Positions 1 through 10,534 are shown, counted from the stretch's first letter. The stretch is 27,483 nucleotides of DNA from Chara braunii (GCA_003427395.1 BFEA01000107.1:268548-296030), one strand, 5' to 3'. Notes: a model not told the origin generated them from the letters alone. Program-made: numbers and translations.

Positions 1-23
1 ACACACACACACACACACACACA

Positions 24-79
<56 letters not shown>
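1..79. repeat. (AC)n-(AG)n compound microsatellite
   Basis: A run of AC dinucleotides (1-25) passes directly into about 26 AG dinucleotides (27-78). It is simple sequence with no coding content. Confidence 0.98.
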
Positions 80-88
<9 letters not shown>

Positions 89-529
89 AAGGGGTGGCCA
101 CAAGCCAGGCCAAAGGGGCAGACTTCCTCGGGCCCCAAATATACTTCGGCTGTGCGTTTCGGCTGAAGGATCAGCTCTGTACAATCAACCAGCTTTTGAG
201 TTCTTCTCAGTTCTTGCCATGTGCTACCGGGGATGCTGAACCCGTTTTCAAGCAGCTGCACCAATTGGGGAGATCCTGACTGCAACCCTCAATCCGGGCG
301 GTCCTCTCATCACCACCTGGATAGAGGTGTTGCAAAGAGACATTTGGAAAAGAAAGAGAAAGGAAAAGAAAAGGAGGACAAATTGAATGGGGTTTGTTCC
401 GCTGTGCTGAAAGCCTGAAAGCAAGCAATACCAACAGCTCGCGGCCGTATATTTCTCAGATCAAAGGATTTTGATAGTGTAGCGAGTCTGGAATGAAGCC
501 CAAAAGCAACAAATAAGCTTCGATAAAGC
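80..529. other. Unassigned stretch, no gene seen
   Basis: I see only short overlapping open frames without family resemblance and a purine-rich patch near 340-380. No RNA gene, terminal repeat or domain motif is recognisable. Confidence 0.6.
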
Positions 530-1198
530 CTATTCTCTTCATTACTGCAGTTCCCAGCTGAAGCAGGGTAATGGCCCCCGTATCTCAATTGTTCTGTACA
601 AATTTCTCATATGGGACGCTGGGCCTGGTTACCAACACGTGCTGCTCCCCACAAATAGATTGGAACATGGTTCCACTGAAAAGAAAAAGGGATTAGAAAA
701 TTTAAAACACCCTATTCTTTTTGTTTTGGGAAAACTAGGCGCAGTCACGGTTTTCAGTTTTAAATGCGTTTCAGTCACGATTTCATGAATGTTGCTCCAA
801 AGTGAGGAAAATTATGAATGTAATATGTATACAACCCAGCTTTAGGGTTGGGTGGGAATGTGTTGTATTTGAGGGAAGTGCATTTAAAACTGAAATGTGA
901 CTGCGCCGCAGTTGCCCCCTTTCCCCCCCCTCAAGTCATAGGGCTGTTTTACCCCGGGTGGTATGAGAACTCCCTCTTATCAACCATTTGTATTTTTATT
1001 TTTCCCTTCAGATTTCATCATCGAACTCTTTTTTTTTACCCTTTTTTTTTGTTGGGGGGGGACAATGTTCCAATCTATTCGTGGGGAGCTGCACGTGCTG
1101 GGAACCGGGCCCAGCGTCCCATTAGGAACATATTGGAGAACATATATGGAAAAACTCGAGATACCGGGGCCATTACCCGGCTTCGGCTAAGAATAGGA
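530..1198. repeat. Foldback repeat with ~220-320 bp inverted arms
   Basis: The left arm (about 530-770) is the reverse complement of the right arm (about 876-1198). Matching landmarks are the inner block at 738-770 with 880-907 (GCGCAGTCAC and TTTTAAATGC cores), the middle block around 616-680 with 1066-1115 (AATCTATTTGTGGGGAGC on the reverse strand of the left arm), and the outer block at 531-590 with 1158-1190. The right arm carries roughly 90 extra bases including T runs. The loop is about 771-875. There is no transposase frame. It could be a non-autonomous foldback element or an inverted duplication of the dispersed P repeat. The pairing was aligned by eye. Confidence 0.75.
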
Positions 1199-1405
1199 TC
1201 ATGAGCAATTTCTAGCCTATTAGACAAAAGACCTCATGAGATAGGCTAAACTTCAGAAAAAGTCTGAAGAAGCTTGAAAAACTATGAGAGCGGAGAGTCA
1301 AAAGACTCAAAACTGAGCCCACCTGTTATCCAAAACTCCCCCAAACAACAGACGAAACGTCGGTCCAGGCTTTCAGTCCTCGTACCAGAACTCACTTGAT
1401 CTCAT
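1066..1405 (+). repeat. Dispersed repeat, P and Q segments, first copy
   Basis: Segment P (1066-1198) recurs at 2583-2740 and, more diverged, at 13545-13620, and inverted at about 598-680. Segment Q (about 1258-1405) ends with a block containing GTCCTCGTACCAGAACTCA that recurs at 13183-13201. The same P-Q-R order appears again downstream, so this is one member of a short tandem-like or dispersed repeat family. No coding potential is evident. Confidence 0.7.
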
Positions 1406-2372
1406 TGCAATCAGACCCGTCTTCTTTCTTACTCAGCATGCATGAAAACAGATGTCAATCACACTGGCGACGAGCGCCCACACAAAGCTCAGAGATATCG
1501 TGGCCAAGAACACAGTTCAGATTCAACTTGCTTCGTATGGCTATGGCGCCTGTGCGCCCTCACAACACCCTTCCACGCTGTATCCTCAGCAACTGTTCAC
1601 ACGCACGCTACCCTGGATCTCCCTGGATGTCCCACACGCTCACACAACTCACTGCACAGTGATACACACACACCCTATAGCCTATCTCTAGCCTAGCGCA
1701 GCTATGGCTGTGTCTACCTCCCTTACTAACAGTGGCTATGGCCTCTTTGTTTCCCTCGCAGCCCTCTTCTCCCTCGGGTACTTGCAGACCTCCTTGCACA
1801 AGTTGCTCAGGCAGGGCTTCCGCACGGCTTACAGTCTGAATGAATGAATAACTGGACGCTGCCTCTTTATTTATACTTCGGTTGGTCGCTGGTCTGCTCT
1901 TTTCTACCGGGCTTAGGGTGCACACAGTCCCACATGGTACTTGCTGACTTGACAAGGTGCGACTGGGACTGGGTACGGCTGACTGGACCTGGTAAGTCTG
2001 CCCACTTGCCCACTTGCCCACTTGCCCACTTGCCTACGGACTGCTTCCAAGACTCTCGAAGGGGCAGTCCTAGAAGACTCTAGACCTTCCTACTTGCCCT
2101 TTCGGTACTGTAGCAGCTACGACTAAGGTTGACCCTTCAGACCTACAGCAGCTACGACCAGACATAAGTTATGACTCCTACCCTACAGCTAAGCAGCTCG
2201 AACCTACTCAACCCTCCTAGGTACAACAGCCTTAAACTGACAACTTTAGGGGCAGGTTATGGGTTCAAACCTAGATGGGGCAGACTGTACTGTACACGGG
2301 TTCGGGGCAGGTCTAGGGATCGAGCCCTGGGATCTGCATCTGCTACCACGAAGGTGAAAACCGTTTCATCAT
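1406..2372. mobile_element. 967-bp insertion splitting the P-Q-R repeat
   Basis: In the related copy at 13211-13230 the end of Q (CTCAT) runs straight into the start of R (ACCCCCCTATG). Here Q ends at 1405 and R resumes at 2373 (ACCCCCTTCTGC), leaving about 967 bp of unrelated DNA in between. CAT is found on both sides, a possible short target duplication. The interior has no recognised ORF. It holds a TGCCCACT tandem array and two related TACAGCAGCTACGAC-like blocks near 2111 and 2140. The opposite reading, a deletion in the other copy, is possible. Confidence 0.5.
1999..2030 (+). repeat. Tandem octamer TGCCCACT x4
   Basis: Four perfect head-to-tail copies of TGCCCACT are followed by a degenerate fifth (TGCCTAC). 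Confidence 0.95.
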
Positions 2373-2740
2373 ACCCCCTTCTGCAGGGTAACAGGGCACC
2401 GCAACCTTCCCTAGTACTGACCAACCTAGTTCTGAGTCTTGTGACGGATGGGAGGTGCCTTCCTCCCTCGACATCTCCCTTAGCTGCAAGCCCCTGACAC
2501 CAGGTGAGCTAGGCCCGTTGTTTTTTTTTTTTTTTTCCTTTAAATTCTTTTTCCTTTTTTTTTTTTCTCTCTGTTTTTTTTTTGGGACAAAAGCTCCAAT
2601 CTATTTGTGGGGAGCATTACGTGCTGAGAGCCGGGCTCAGCGTCACTTTGAACTACAACTGAGAAATATGTAACACATTTGAAGTTTCGGGTCCCTTACC
2701 TGGCTTCGGCTAGGAAAACAATCAGTCTATTACCAAACCT
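2373..2740 (+). repeat. Dispersed repeat, R and P segments, second copy
   Basis: R (2373-2520) matches 13216-13300, with shared blocks GTGCCTTCCTCCCTC and ACAGGGCACC/ACAGAGCAGC. T-rich runs follow at 2521-2582. P (2583-2740) then repeats the 1066-1198 segment, including CCAATCTATTTGTGGGGAGC and TGGCTTCGGCTAGGAA. Confidence 0.65.
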
Positions 2741-2851
2741 GCAAAAACCTATGAGAAACATTTTTTTTTTTTTTTTTAAACAACTGCAGTTCTCAGAAAA
2801 AAACTGCCTATGATCTACCCAATCACAATCCAAACCTGGAAACAGAAGATC
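2741..2851 (+). repeat. Q segment, left half, interrupted by the LINE
   Basis: This stretch lines up with 1200-1300 of the first Q copy. The alignment continues at 13117 on the far side of the LINE, so Q was the insertion target. It includes a T run at 2761-2777 that belongs to the repeat rather than to the LINE tail. Confidence 0.6.
2838..2851. repeat. LINE target-site duplication, 3' side
   Basis: GGAAACAGAAGATC here is repeated exactly at 13103-13116. It directly abuts the poly-T run that represents the LINE poly(A) tail, as expected for target-primed reverse transcription. Confidence 0.85.
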
Positions 2852-2868
2852 TTTTTTTTTTTTTTTTT
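2852..2868 (-). other. LINE poly(A) tail
   Basis: Seventeen T residues on the plus strand correspond to A17 at the 3' end of the minus-strand element, immediately after the target duplication. The 3' UTR is 2869-2960. Confidence 0.85.
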
Positions 2869-2960
2869 AACCAAAGACACACCCTGTAGTGCTAGTGATA
2901 CTGGTTAAAAACAGATACCACTAGCACCCAGGGGAGGCTCCATCTGAAATCAGAAGGGGG

Positions 2961-5174
2961 TCACATCGGGAACGAGGGCTCGAAATTGGTCCAATCATTG
3001 AACACCAGGCGGTAATCTCTGGGGGGGCGCTGTTGTACTCCATCCTGTCCACTTGATTGATCCCCTCCCCACTGTATCTTAGCTACCCATCCCCCTCGGT
3101 CTCCCCCAAGCCATTCTGTGCAGAAGGCCGTAAGGGCCCGCTTAATGTCCTGGTCCATTTGGAAAGTATCCAGCTGGCTTTTCAAATCATACCATCNGGC
3201 CGTAAGGGCCCGCTTAATGTCCTGGTCCATTTGGAAAGTATCCAGCTGGCTTTTCAAATCATACCATCTACGCAGCAATTCCACCTGAATCTGCTCCTTA
3301 ATCTGTTCTCTGAGCTCTCCATCCCCCGCTCTAACGGTTTCCAGACCGAGAAGGCATCGCTGCCACCTCAGAGCCCAGAGAACCATTCTTCTACCAAGGC
3401 TAAACCAGTTTTCTGTATAGACGGACGCTACAGCCATTTCGGGGCAGTGACCGGTGAGGATCGCCCTCCAAGACCACGGACAGGGAGTGTCCTGTACCAT
3501 CTTGCGCCATACCCTGTCCCACCAACGCCACGTCAGTACGGCCACCGGACACTGCATAAAGATGTGCTCGATTGTCTCATTCCATTTGCGTGAGGGGAAA
3601 GCCGTGAGGCACCGCTTACACCAAGGCAGTGCAACCCCTTTCTGTTCCAGGTGGGTGTGATCTATTAGCCAAGCATTTGTGGGGAGGCAGCGGTGGGCGA
3701 TCTGCCATTGCAAAGAAGAGGTTTTGGCTGGTCGAGCTTGTTGCTAAACCACTTGATGAGTGTAACGAGGGCCCGGTTTACGTTGAGGTGTCTGGCCCAT
3801 CTGTCGTTTATCTGATCCCTCAGCTGCCTCTTCAGTCTGAGCATCCTGTATGTGGTCTTAACCGTTAGATTGTGGAGGTAGATCTTCGAATCCTGGTTGG
3901 TGCAGTCGTTTGTATGCCTGGGGGGCGGGGCGTCGTTTTCCTTGCAGACTGCCATTGTCATTCTAAGGGGTCCAGTGGCAGCTCCTGTATGGGAAACTGG
4001 GGCTGAAACACAGAGAGGTCCGTATCAGTTCCTAGCACTCATACACGGAAAACCTCCTCCCTCGCCCGTCATTCGAAAAGGTCACGGGAGCCCGTCAACT
4101 GATTAGTTGGCTCAATCTTATAATACTCTACCAGCACGTCTGCGGGACAAAGCTGGTGAATCCTGCCCACCCTATGCGGCTCCCCCCTCAGGCCAACCCA
4201 ATCTCCATCTTGGAGAGTGGGGCCCCGTCTCAGTATTCTAACCCATGCAAGCAGGATAGCTTCCGTGATCTTGTCTAGATGTTCTTCTATGCGATGGCAG
4301 TAGCGAAGGTCGTCCCGTAATTGTGCTGCCGATTTCTAATCCTTCCTCACCATGTCCCATAGCTGTCCTACCCGCGTGATCCCACGTTGTACCCACCCCT
4401 TCCATGGCGTGGCTGAGCTGCGGAGCACTTGGCCTGAATGGGGTGTGATCCATCGGTTTCCAAAAAGTGGTTGTCGGGCCACTTCCTCCCATCGTTCCGG
4501 GGCTTGCTTTTCCGGGAGAGGTAATTGATGCCAACACTTTAATAGCGACGGCCAGAACTGTTCCACTGGCTGACCCTGAATTTTCCGAGGGATCGACCAG
4601 TATGTGCCCTCTAGCCACGTAAGCGGGGGGACTCCCTCTGAGGCCCGGGGGGCCAGACGGGCAATGTGCTCCAAAGCCAAGGCTCGCCAAGGGCACTAGG
4701 GGGCAAAGATCAACTTCTCTATCCACTGGAGGTGGAGGGCCCGGGACTTGTGTTTGAGGGTCAATGATACCCAAACCGCCCCCTGTTTTTGGCTGAATCA
4801 CCGAGTACCATGCCACCCGGTTGAGTACATTTGCCCGCTCGTCGTCGCCCCGCCATAAAGAGGCTGCTGCCCTGGCCCTAAGAGACTGATATGCAGCTTT
4901 ACTCAATGGCCAGAGTACCGACTTGTACCACAATGTAGCAAAAATGACGTTATTGATGACCAGTGCTCATCCAAAAAGTGACGTGTGTTTGTTCCGCCAT
5001 TGGGACAGCTTGGCCAGAGCAGGCGCGCTGATCCATTCATCGTTGGTTGGTGGGCGCCCGGTAGCTGACACGGACACCCCTAATACCCGCAGTGGGGCTT
5101 CCAGGGGTAACCATCGTATGCGAGGAGTGTCAGGGGGTCTCCCCCCTTGATGGTGGATCTACCACCCCTGGGTT
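2961..5174 (-). pseudogene. LINE ORF2 C-terminal part: post-RT region and zf-RVT domain
   Basis: Downstream of the RT, the minus strand encodes the connector typical of plant L1 ORF2 (VLWPLSKAAYQSLRARAAAS near 4860-4920, then GGGLGIIDPQTQ). The zf-RVT domain follows (WQIAHRCLPTNAWL, CKRC, then EHIFMQC and WRWWDRVW, about 3490-3710). This cysteine/histidine cluster is thought to help RNA or DNA binding. The frame is broken by an in-frame TGA at 4967-4969 (probably CGA to TGA), frame changes near 4690-4740 and 3665-3715, and other stops. The stop at 2961-2963 is followed by a short 3' UTR. A 71-bp duplicated block around a single N (3126-3268) adds 24 codons in frame and is probably an assembly artefact. 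Confidence 0.85.
3126..3268. repeat. Exact 71-bp duplication around a single N
   Basis: Bases 3126-3196 and 3198-3268 are identical and separated by one ambiguous base at 3197. This is the pattern left when two contig ends that overlap are joined by a gap character instead of being merged. A true tandem duplication cannot be excluded. Confidence 0.95.
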
Positions 5175-6499
5175 TTGCTCCCCCAGTTCACAGCCGTATC
5201 CGAAACAACCGTAAAGCGTTCCATCATCCTTCTTACCTCTTCCATGTTTTCTTGCGTAGCATCGACCATGATGGTTAGTCATCCGCGAACAGCGAGCATA
5301 CTGGTATGGCTTCCTCCAGGATCCTTGATATGTTTATTGTGGTCAGATCCTTATTAGCCCGCAGGTTGGCTGACAGAGCCTCCATTGATCTGTACACTTG
5401 TGGTAGCATTTTTGTGTACCGACCTTTCCAGTTTTATCCGCGGTGCCAGGGACCCATTGATCTGTACACTTGTGGTAGCATTTTTGTGTAGAATTCTTAT
5501 CCACCGCCGAAAGACTGGTCCGAAGCCTTCTCCAAACACTTGTCCAAAAAAAGCCAGTCGACATGGTCGTAGGCTTTTTCAAAGTCAATGAAGACAAAGG
5601 CCGCGTTTTTCTTCGATTGGCGAGTAAGTTGCACCATTTCATGGATGAGGAGGATATTTTCGTGGATGTGTCTGTGTTGCATGAACCCCGTCTGGGATGG
5701 GTGGATCAACCCCTCTAGAAGCGGGATCATACGATTCGCCAAAGATTTTGCGACCATTTTGTAGGTAACAGTCCAGAGGGTGATGGGGCGGTAATTACCA
5801 ATGTTCATATAGTCTCCCTTTTTGTAAAGGAGAGACAGTACCCCTTGGCCTACAAATTCCCCCATGTGCCCCGAAGGCCAGACCTCTACATAGTAATCCA
5901 TAAGGTCCGGGCTTAGCTGGTTCCATGCCATCTCCCAGAATTCCTTTGGAAGGTTATCTAACCCAGGGGTTTTCTCTTCCTCCATTTGCAGCAAGGTTGT
6001 CCATATCTCTTCCTTGGAAAGGGGGGCCTCCAGGCCTTCACTTTGCTCTGAAGCAAGTGTCTTAGTCAAGGGTAACAGGAAGTGGTTGATCTGACGCAGC
6101 CGGATTGCTTCCTCCATGGGGGAGATGTGTGTGGCAAACAAATCTTTGAAAAAGTCATGGGCTATTTTAACACAGTCCGCCGTTGTGAGGGAGGGATTCC
6201 CCTCCGTCCCCTGTAAGTCATAAAGGGCTTCAATTGTGGTGCGCTTAGATCTGGCACGGGCGAGCCCAAAAAACTTTGAGTCCATTTTGCCTTTCGTAGA
6301 GTGCTTGAAAAGTTTTCCCCAAATGCAACCTATACTGAGCTTGTTGAAAAAGTTCCGTTTGAACCTTGTTGATTGCTAGTATGTGTCGCTCCACCATAGG
6401 CGGGTTGTGTTGCTGGTCCAGCTCACACTGTTCCAACTCTTGGAGTTGTTGCATTAACTTAAAGTCAATCTCATGTTGGTAGCGCTGTTTAACCAATTG
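5175..6499 (-). pseudogene. LINE ORF2 reverse transcriptase domain
   Basis: The RT fingers and palm are readable on the minus strand. They show DSKFFGLARARSKRTTIEAL, VLSLLYKKGDYMNIGNYRPI, HPSQTGFMQHRHIHENILLI, FIDFEKAYDHVDW (first catalytic Asp) and the catalytic FADD box at 5278-5289. The frame changes near 6285-6298 (before DSKFFG), near 5497-5539 and directly after FADD, where a base is missing and TAA (5275-5277) follows. Where the RQGCPL-type motif is expected after ERSV, there is instead a second copy of an upstream 37-bp block (5382-5418 and 5454-5490). With these breaks the domain cannot be made as one protein. Confidence 0.88.
5382..5490. repeat. 37-bp direct repeat inside the RT, period 72
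   Basis: 5382-5418 and 5454-5490 are identical over 37 bp and 72 bp apart. Both translate on the minus strand to HKNATTSVQING. The downstream copy sits where the RT motif between ERSV and MEALSANLRANK should be. Confidence 0.95.
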
Positions 6500-7519
6500 T
6501 TAAAAAAAATCATTACATTTTCTAGCCAGGAAGTAGAGTCCGTTGTTAAACCAAGTAACTGTAGAGTTTATTTTTGGGCGACACTCCCTCCAGTATGCCC
6601 ATACCTGGGCCACGTACTGTTGGAACGAGGTAAGTCGAAGTAAGGAGGTGTTAAGCTTGTAGAAGTTGGACCTTTGGTCCGGTCTTTTCCTTAAGGTCAG
6701 TGCCGCCATGCACATTTTATGGTCCAGCCCCGGGTATGGGCTAGAGGGGAGGATGGCGGCCAAGGAGAAGCTCCCCGCTATGTCCTCTGACATCAGGATC
6801 AAGTCGATTCTTGACTTGGAGAGTCTGGTCGGGTTACTGTTGCGAATGCACGTGAAGGTGCGGTTCGTGGGGAATGTGCGGCGAAAGGTGTCAAAAAGTG
6901 AGAGTGATTCACACAGATCTGTGATCATAGCTTCGTCCTCCGCTGCATTTCGTGCCATGGAGGGTGGGTCCTGCCAGCGGTCCAACCATCGGTCCGGTGC
7001 CGCATTGAAGTCACCTGCTAAGATCACCAGCATCCCTTGCGGGATCTTTGCCCGGATCTTTCCAAAAAACTTTTCCCGCTCAGGCGCCGTGTTAGGAGCA
7101 TAGATACAAAAGATGCAAATTACCTCCCGTTCCAGCGCTCCTAGAATTGAGACCCATCTCCCGTCCTCATCATCTTGTTCTGAATACAAAACCTCCAGTC
7201 AGGACTCCGGCGGGATCCAGATAGCCGTCCCGGAGCTCGCAAAACCGGACGCATGGGGGCGGTAGGCTTCAAAGGGCCAGACCATTTTATGAGCTCTACT
7301 GTGTTTTGGGGTGTTCATCAGGTGGGTTTCCTGGATACATACCCCGTCCGGCCAGGTGCGCCCCCCGACTCCCCTAAGTAGATCTCTGATTGCTTGGGAT
7401 TTTTCAGGATTGTGAGTGGCTAGTCCGTTGACATTGAGGGATCTGAGGTCCAGATCCGCACTCCTCAGGACGCTGCGCCAGACACGATTACGATCGTATA
7501 ACGCTTCTATCCAGTTCAT
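6500..7519 (-). pseudogene. LINE ORF2 endonuclease domain (start of ORF2)
   Basis: ORF2 most plausibly starts at the ATG at 7517-7519, 31 bases after the ORF1 stop (7551-7553). The frame encodes an exonuclease-endonuclease-phosphatase fold: SLNVNGLATHN (N-terminal strand), CIQETHL, FCIYAPN, ILAGDFNAAPDRW, SRIDLIL and LDHKM. These are the metal-binding and catalytic positions of the L1 endonuclease that nicks target DNA. One in-frame TGA (7199-7201) interrupts it after PPES, and a TAA (6500-6502) ends the segment in an A-rich run, although the same frame continues beyond it to about 6298. The active-site motifs are otherwise intact. Confidence 0.9.
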
Positions 7520-7550
7520 TTTTCATCCTTTACCACCCCCTGTTGTCCCT

Positions 7551-10125
7551 TTATAGCAGGTGCCAGTTGTGTTGTTCCCAAGCCAGCCCATCATTGATGA
7601 CATTTTTTCGCAGGATGGAGCAGAGGCATGTGCGGAGGTCGGTGTCAGACCAGATATAGCTAGGCTTGATTTTTGCTAGCTGCAGGTCCAACAGGGCGTG
7701 ATGGTTCATCCATATGAGGTCTGCCTCCTTCTTATCGTCAAAGAGGACGTAAAGATCATTATCAGTTATTCGGCAGGAGCCCGAGCCAACCCTGATCATT
7801 GACTTGGCTCCTGCCTCATAGTGAGAGGTGATGAACTCCTTAGCTTCTTTTAGGGTAAAACCCCCTTTTCCTTCCGGATCCTGGTGCAGCCGCCACCCGT
7901 GTAGTGTGACCTCTCCCCGATTTTGTGTATAGTCGCCCTGTTCCACCTGGGAGAGTCTGACTTCCCATCTCCCATTTTTTTTCCTTAGCGGGATTACCAG
8001 ACCTTTGTTTCCCACGGGGAGGGGGTCATGCAAGAGACCTTTCTCGATCAGATGGCGTAAGAGGGTCGGTTGGGCAGGGGGTGACAAGGATGTCAGAGCA
8101 GGGGAGGGAGGGGGGGGGGTTGACCCTGGCTGAGATATGATCTCCATCGACAAAGGAGATCCTGTTGGCGAAGGGGGGGGAGGGGGATGAAACTGTTTAT
8201 GCACCACACACCTGGGCTCGCTGTGTTAGGCAGCCCGTGTTCCAGCACGTACCTCAGGCTCTGGCTACCATTTAGCAGCTCGGCGAGGTCCATGTATGCC
8301 TGGTCCCAGAATTCCACTGGCAAGTAGTTATACAGAGCCTTGAATCGTTCGAAGAGCCACTCTGTCAGAGTCTTCATCCTATCCCCTCCTTCCTCTTGTG
8401 TTTTAGAGGGTGAGTCCGTCATGATGATGTCTGGGGTGGGGGGCGATACATTCGGGGTCTCCACGTCCATGGGTTGGGGACCGAAAGCCTGTTGAAAGGG
8501 GTTCCCTTCCTGAGGGGAGCCAAAAGCTGGTGGGGCTCCCCGTTTTTTGTTTTTGTCGTCCCCCTCTCCCTGTTGCACTGTTGCTGTCCCCCCTCTGTTA
8601 TCTTTTTCCTGTGGTGTTACTACAGTCCCCTCGCCCACTGCTCTTTTCTCGGATCGGTCCTGGGCCCCTTGTGCACCCAGTTCCTTTGTTTGTACATTGT
8701 TTGTCTGCTCTTGTGCTGCCAATGCTCCAAAACGGTTCGGATTCCTCACACCATTCTCTTTAGTTATCATATTGCCTTTGGCATACTTGCCTTTCTGTAC
8801 CTGTGATTTTTGGGGTGCAGGCAGTCTTTTAGCACTGACAGCCTTTGTCGGTTTCTTTGGGGGGACTGATTGCCATAACTCTGTTGTGTCTGATTCTCCC
8901 ACATAGTGCTCAGGGCGTGGTTCCTGCAGTCTCCCATTAGTCATGGGGGAAGGGCTTTTGGGTTCTCCCCTAAATGTTCTTCGACTGAGTGCGGGGGTTT
9001 CCAGTGGTCTGGCGGTCTGCTATCCTTGTTAACTGCTTCTTTCTTTTCCCATACCCATCCCTTAACGTGCCCCCCTCCCACAGCCTCATCGATATAAACC
9101 CACCCTTCGTGACCCGGGTCCACTGTTCGCCAGTGTGTTGCTTGGAATGGGTCACGAAGGAGACGACCCGTGGCCTTGATTTGCTTGGCCGGATGGTGGG
9201 GACAGTCTGTTTCGGATGGCTTGTGCCCATATGACTGGCACTTGAAGCACTAGGGACGCATTTTATGCGTTGTATGGATTTTGAAGTCCTTACCCCTGAT
9301 CCTAAAAGGGATGACATCATCGATCTGAAAGACTTGGCCTGGTGGTAGGTCCAGTGCTATCATTAGATAATCATCGCGTGGTGCAACGTGTGCCGCCAGG
9401 GGGTCTATGAACTCGGCTATGTCGTATTTCTAGGCCAGGTCCTGTACGAAGGCTGCCTGGATCTCAATCGAGATGTGGCGGTATTGCACCCAATAGTGGT
9501 CAGCCATTAGTTGTTCCCGCTTCTCCTCCTTACTCTGCTGTCTTTGCGGCGACCATGGATATATTCGGACCTCCGATCGCCCACACCTCACGTTACGCCA
9601 GGAGTCCATCAGTCGTTTGTATGTGTCATACATGCATATTACTGTAAAAACCGATGATGAAATTGGTTGGATCAGGAAGAGATCCCTTGCCCCCTCTAAG
9701 CCCCTCTTCGTTACCTTTGAGGGCTGCAAGCCGCTTTCTGATCCATCCGGCCTTATCGTTGGCTGACTTATACGTGGCGTCGTCGTAAAACACCCAATTG
9801 CTTGCATGGTGGGTGTACAGTTCGTCTCTCTCTTTAATTTTTGACGCGGGAAGCGTTTTGACCTGTTGTTTCCTACCTCCGTAGCTCACTATTCTATCCT
9901 CTGATTTGGTCAGCAGCTTTGCCAGGAAAAGGCACTTGCAGTTGTGAGATTGTCGAGACGAATCTGCAGGCTCTGTACTTCGGTGTCCCCTTCCCCTCGT
10001 GGGACAGATAAGGTCTCTCCAGTATATTGGCGTTTGACCTTGTCTGCCCATGAGATGGAGGACGCTGCAGTGGTGTTTTGGGATTCAATCCTGTCCTTGA
10101 CTGACTACATCTGCGTGGGACCTAG
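7551..10125 (-). pseudogene. LINE ORF1 (gag-like RNA-binding protein), main part
   Basis: Minus-strand frames chain into one ORF1-like product. An N-terminal part includes SISWADKVKRQYTGE (about 10020-10050) and later DPTNFIIGF and MADHYWVQYRHISIEIQAAF. A zinc knuckle follows, CFKCQSYGHKPSETDC (about 9203-9249; C-X2-C-X4-H-X6-C). Then come a long charged, Gln/Pro-rich disordered region and a C-terminal block (about 7551-7990) ending AWEQHNWHLL. Breaks seen: TAG at 9430-9432 and at 9250-9252 (directly before the knuckle), and frame changes in homopolymers at about 9915 (T run), 9650 (T run), 8945-8949 (C run) and 8170-8190 (C run). In LINEs this protein packages element RNA. The coding region begins upstream at 11768, beyond the inserted TIR element. 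Confidence 0.78.
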
Positions 10126-10159
10126 GGGTTGTGTAACACCCCGTACGTCGTACGGGGCT
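10126..10159 (+). repeat. Left terminal inverted repeat
   Basis: It starts GGGTTGTG and pairs with 11516-11548 apart from a few mismatches and one indel. CGTACGG motifs continue to about 10210. Confidence 0.75.
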
Positions 10160-10257
10160 TCTGTCGTACGGCCGTACGGACGGCCGTACCGCCGTATCTA
10201 CGGTTCCGTACAAAGTGACGAACCCCCCCCCCAAAAAAACGAAAAAAAACAAACAAA

Positions 10258-10298
10258 ATATGGGGATGTAGAGCTCTTCCTGCTCTACACCCCCATAT
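10258..10298. repeat. Hairpin inside the TIR element
   Basis: A 17-bp stem (10258-10274 with 10282-10298, one mismatch) has the loop TCTTCCT. The stem begins ATATGGGG and could form a strong cruciform or RNA hairpin. Confidence 0.85.
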
Positions 10299-10389
10299 GT
10301 TTTTTTAAATTTTTTGGTCTTTTTTTGATATTTTTAAAAAATAAAAATAATCAAAACGGGGGGAAAAAAAAAACAAAATAAAGAAAGAA

Positions 10390-10391
10390 AA

Positions 10392-10427
<36 letters not shown>

Positions 10428-10460
10428 CTGATTGATTGATGCTTGATTGATTGATTGATT

Positions 10461-10511
<51 letters not shown>

Positions 10512-10534
10512 AAAAAAATAGAAAAAAATGCGCG

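Noticed and set aside
2521-2582. T runs as a second LINE or SINE poly(A) tail
   Set aside because: They lie between R and P, where the third copy also has T/C-rich sequence (13424-13565), so they belong to the repeat unit. No flanking target duplication was seen.
6666-7103. 145-codon plus-strand frame
   Set aside because: It is antisense to the LINE endonuclease, whose motifs are unambiguous on the minus strand.
8474-8906. Plus-strand frames of over 100 codons opposite LINE ORF1
   Set aside because: They are antisense shadows of the ORF1 disordered region, hydrophobic only because of base composition.
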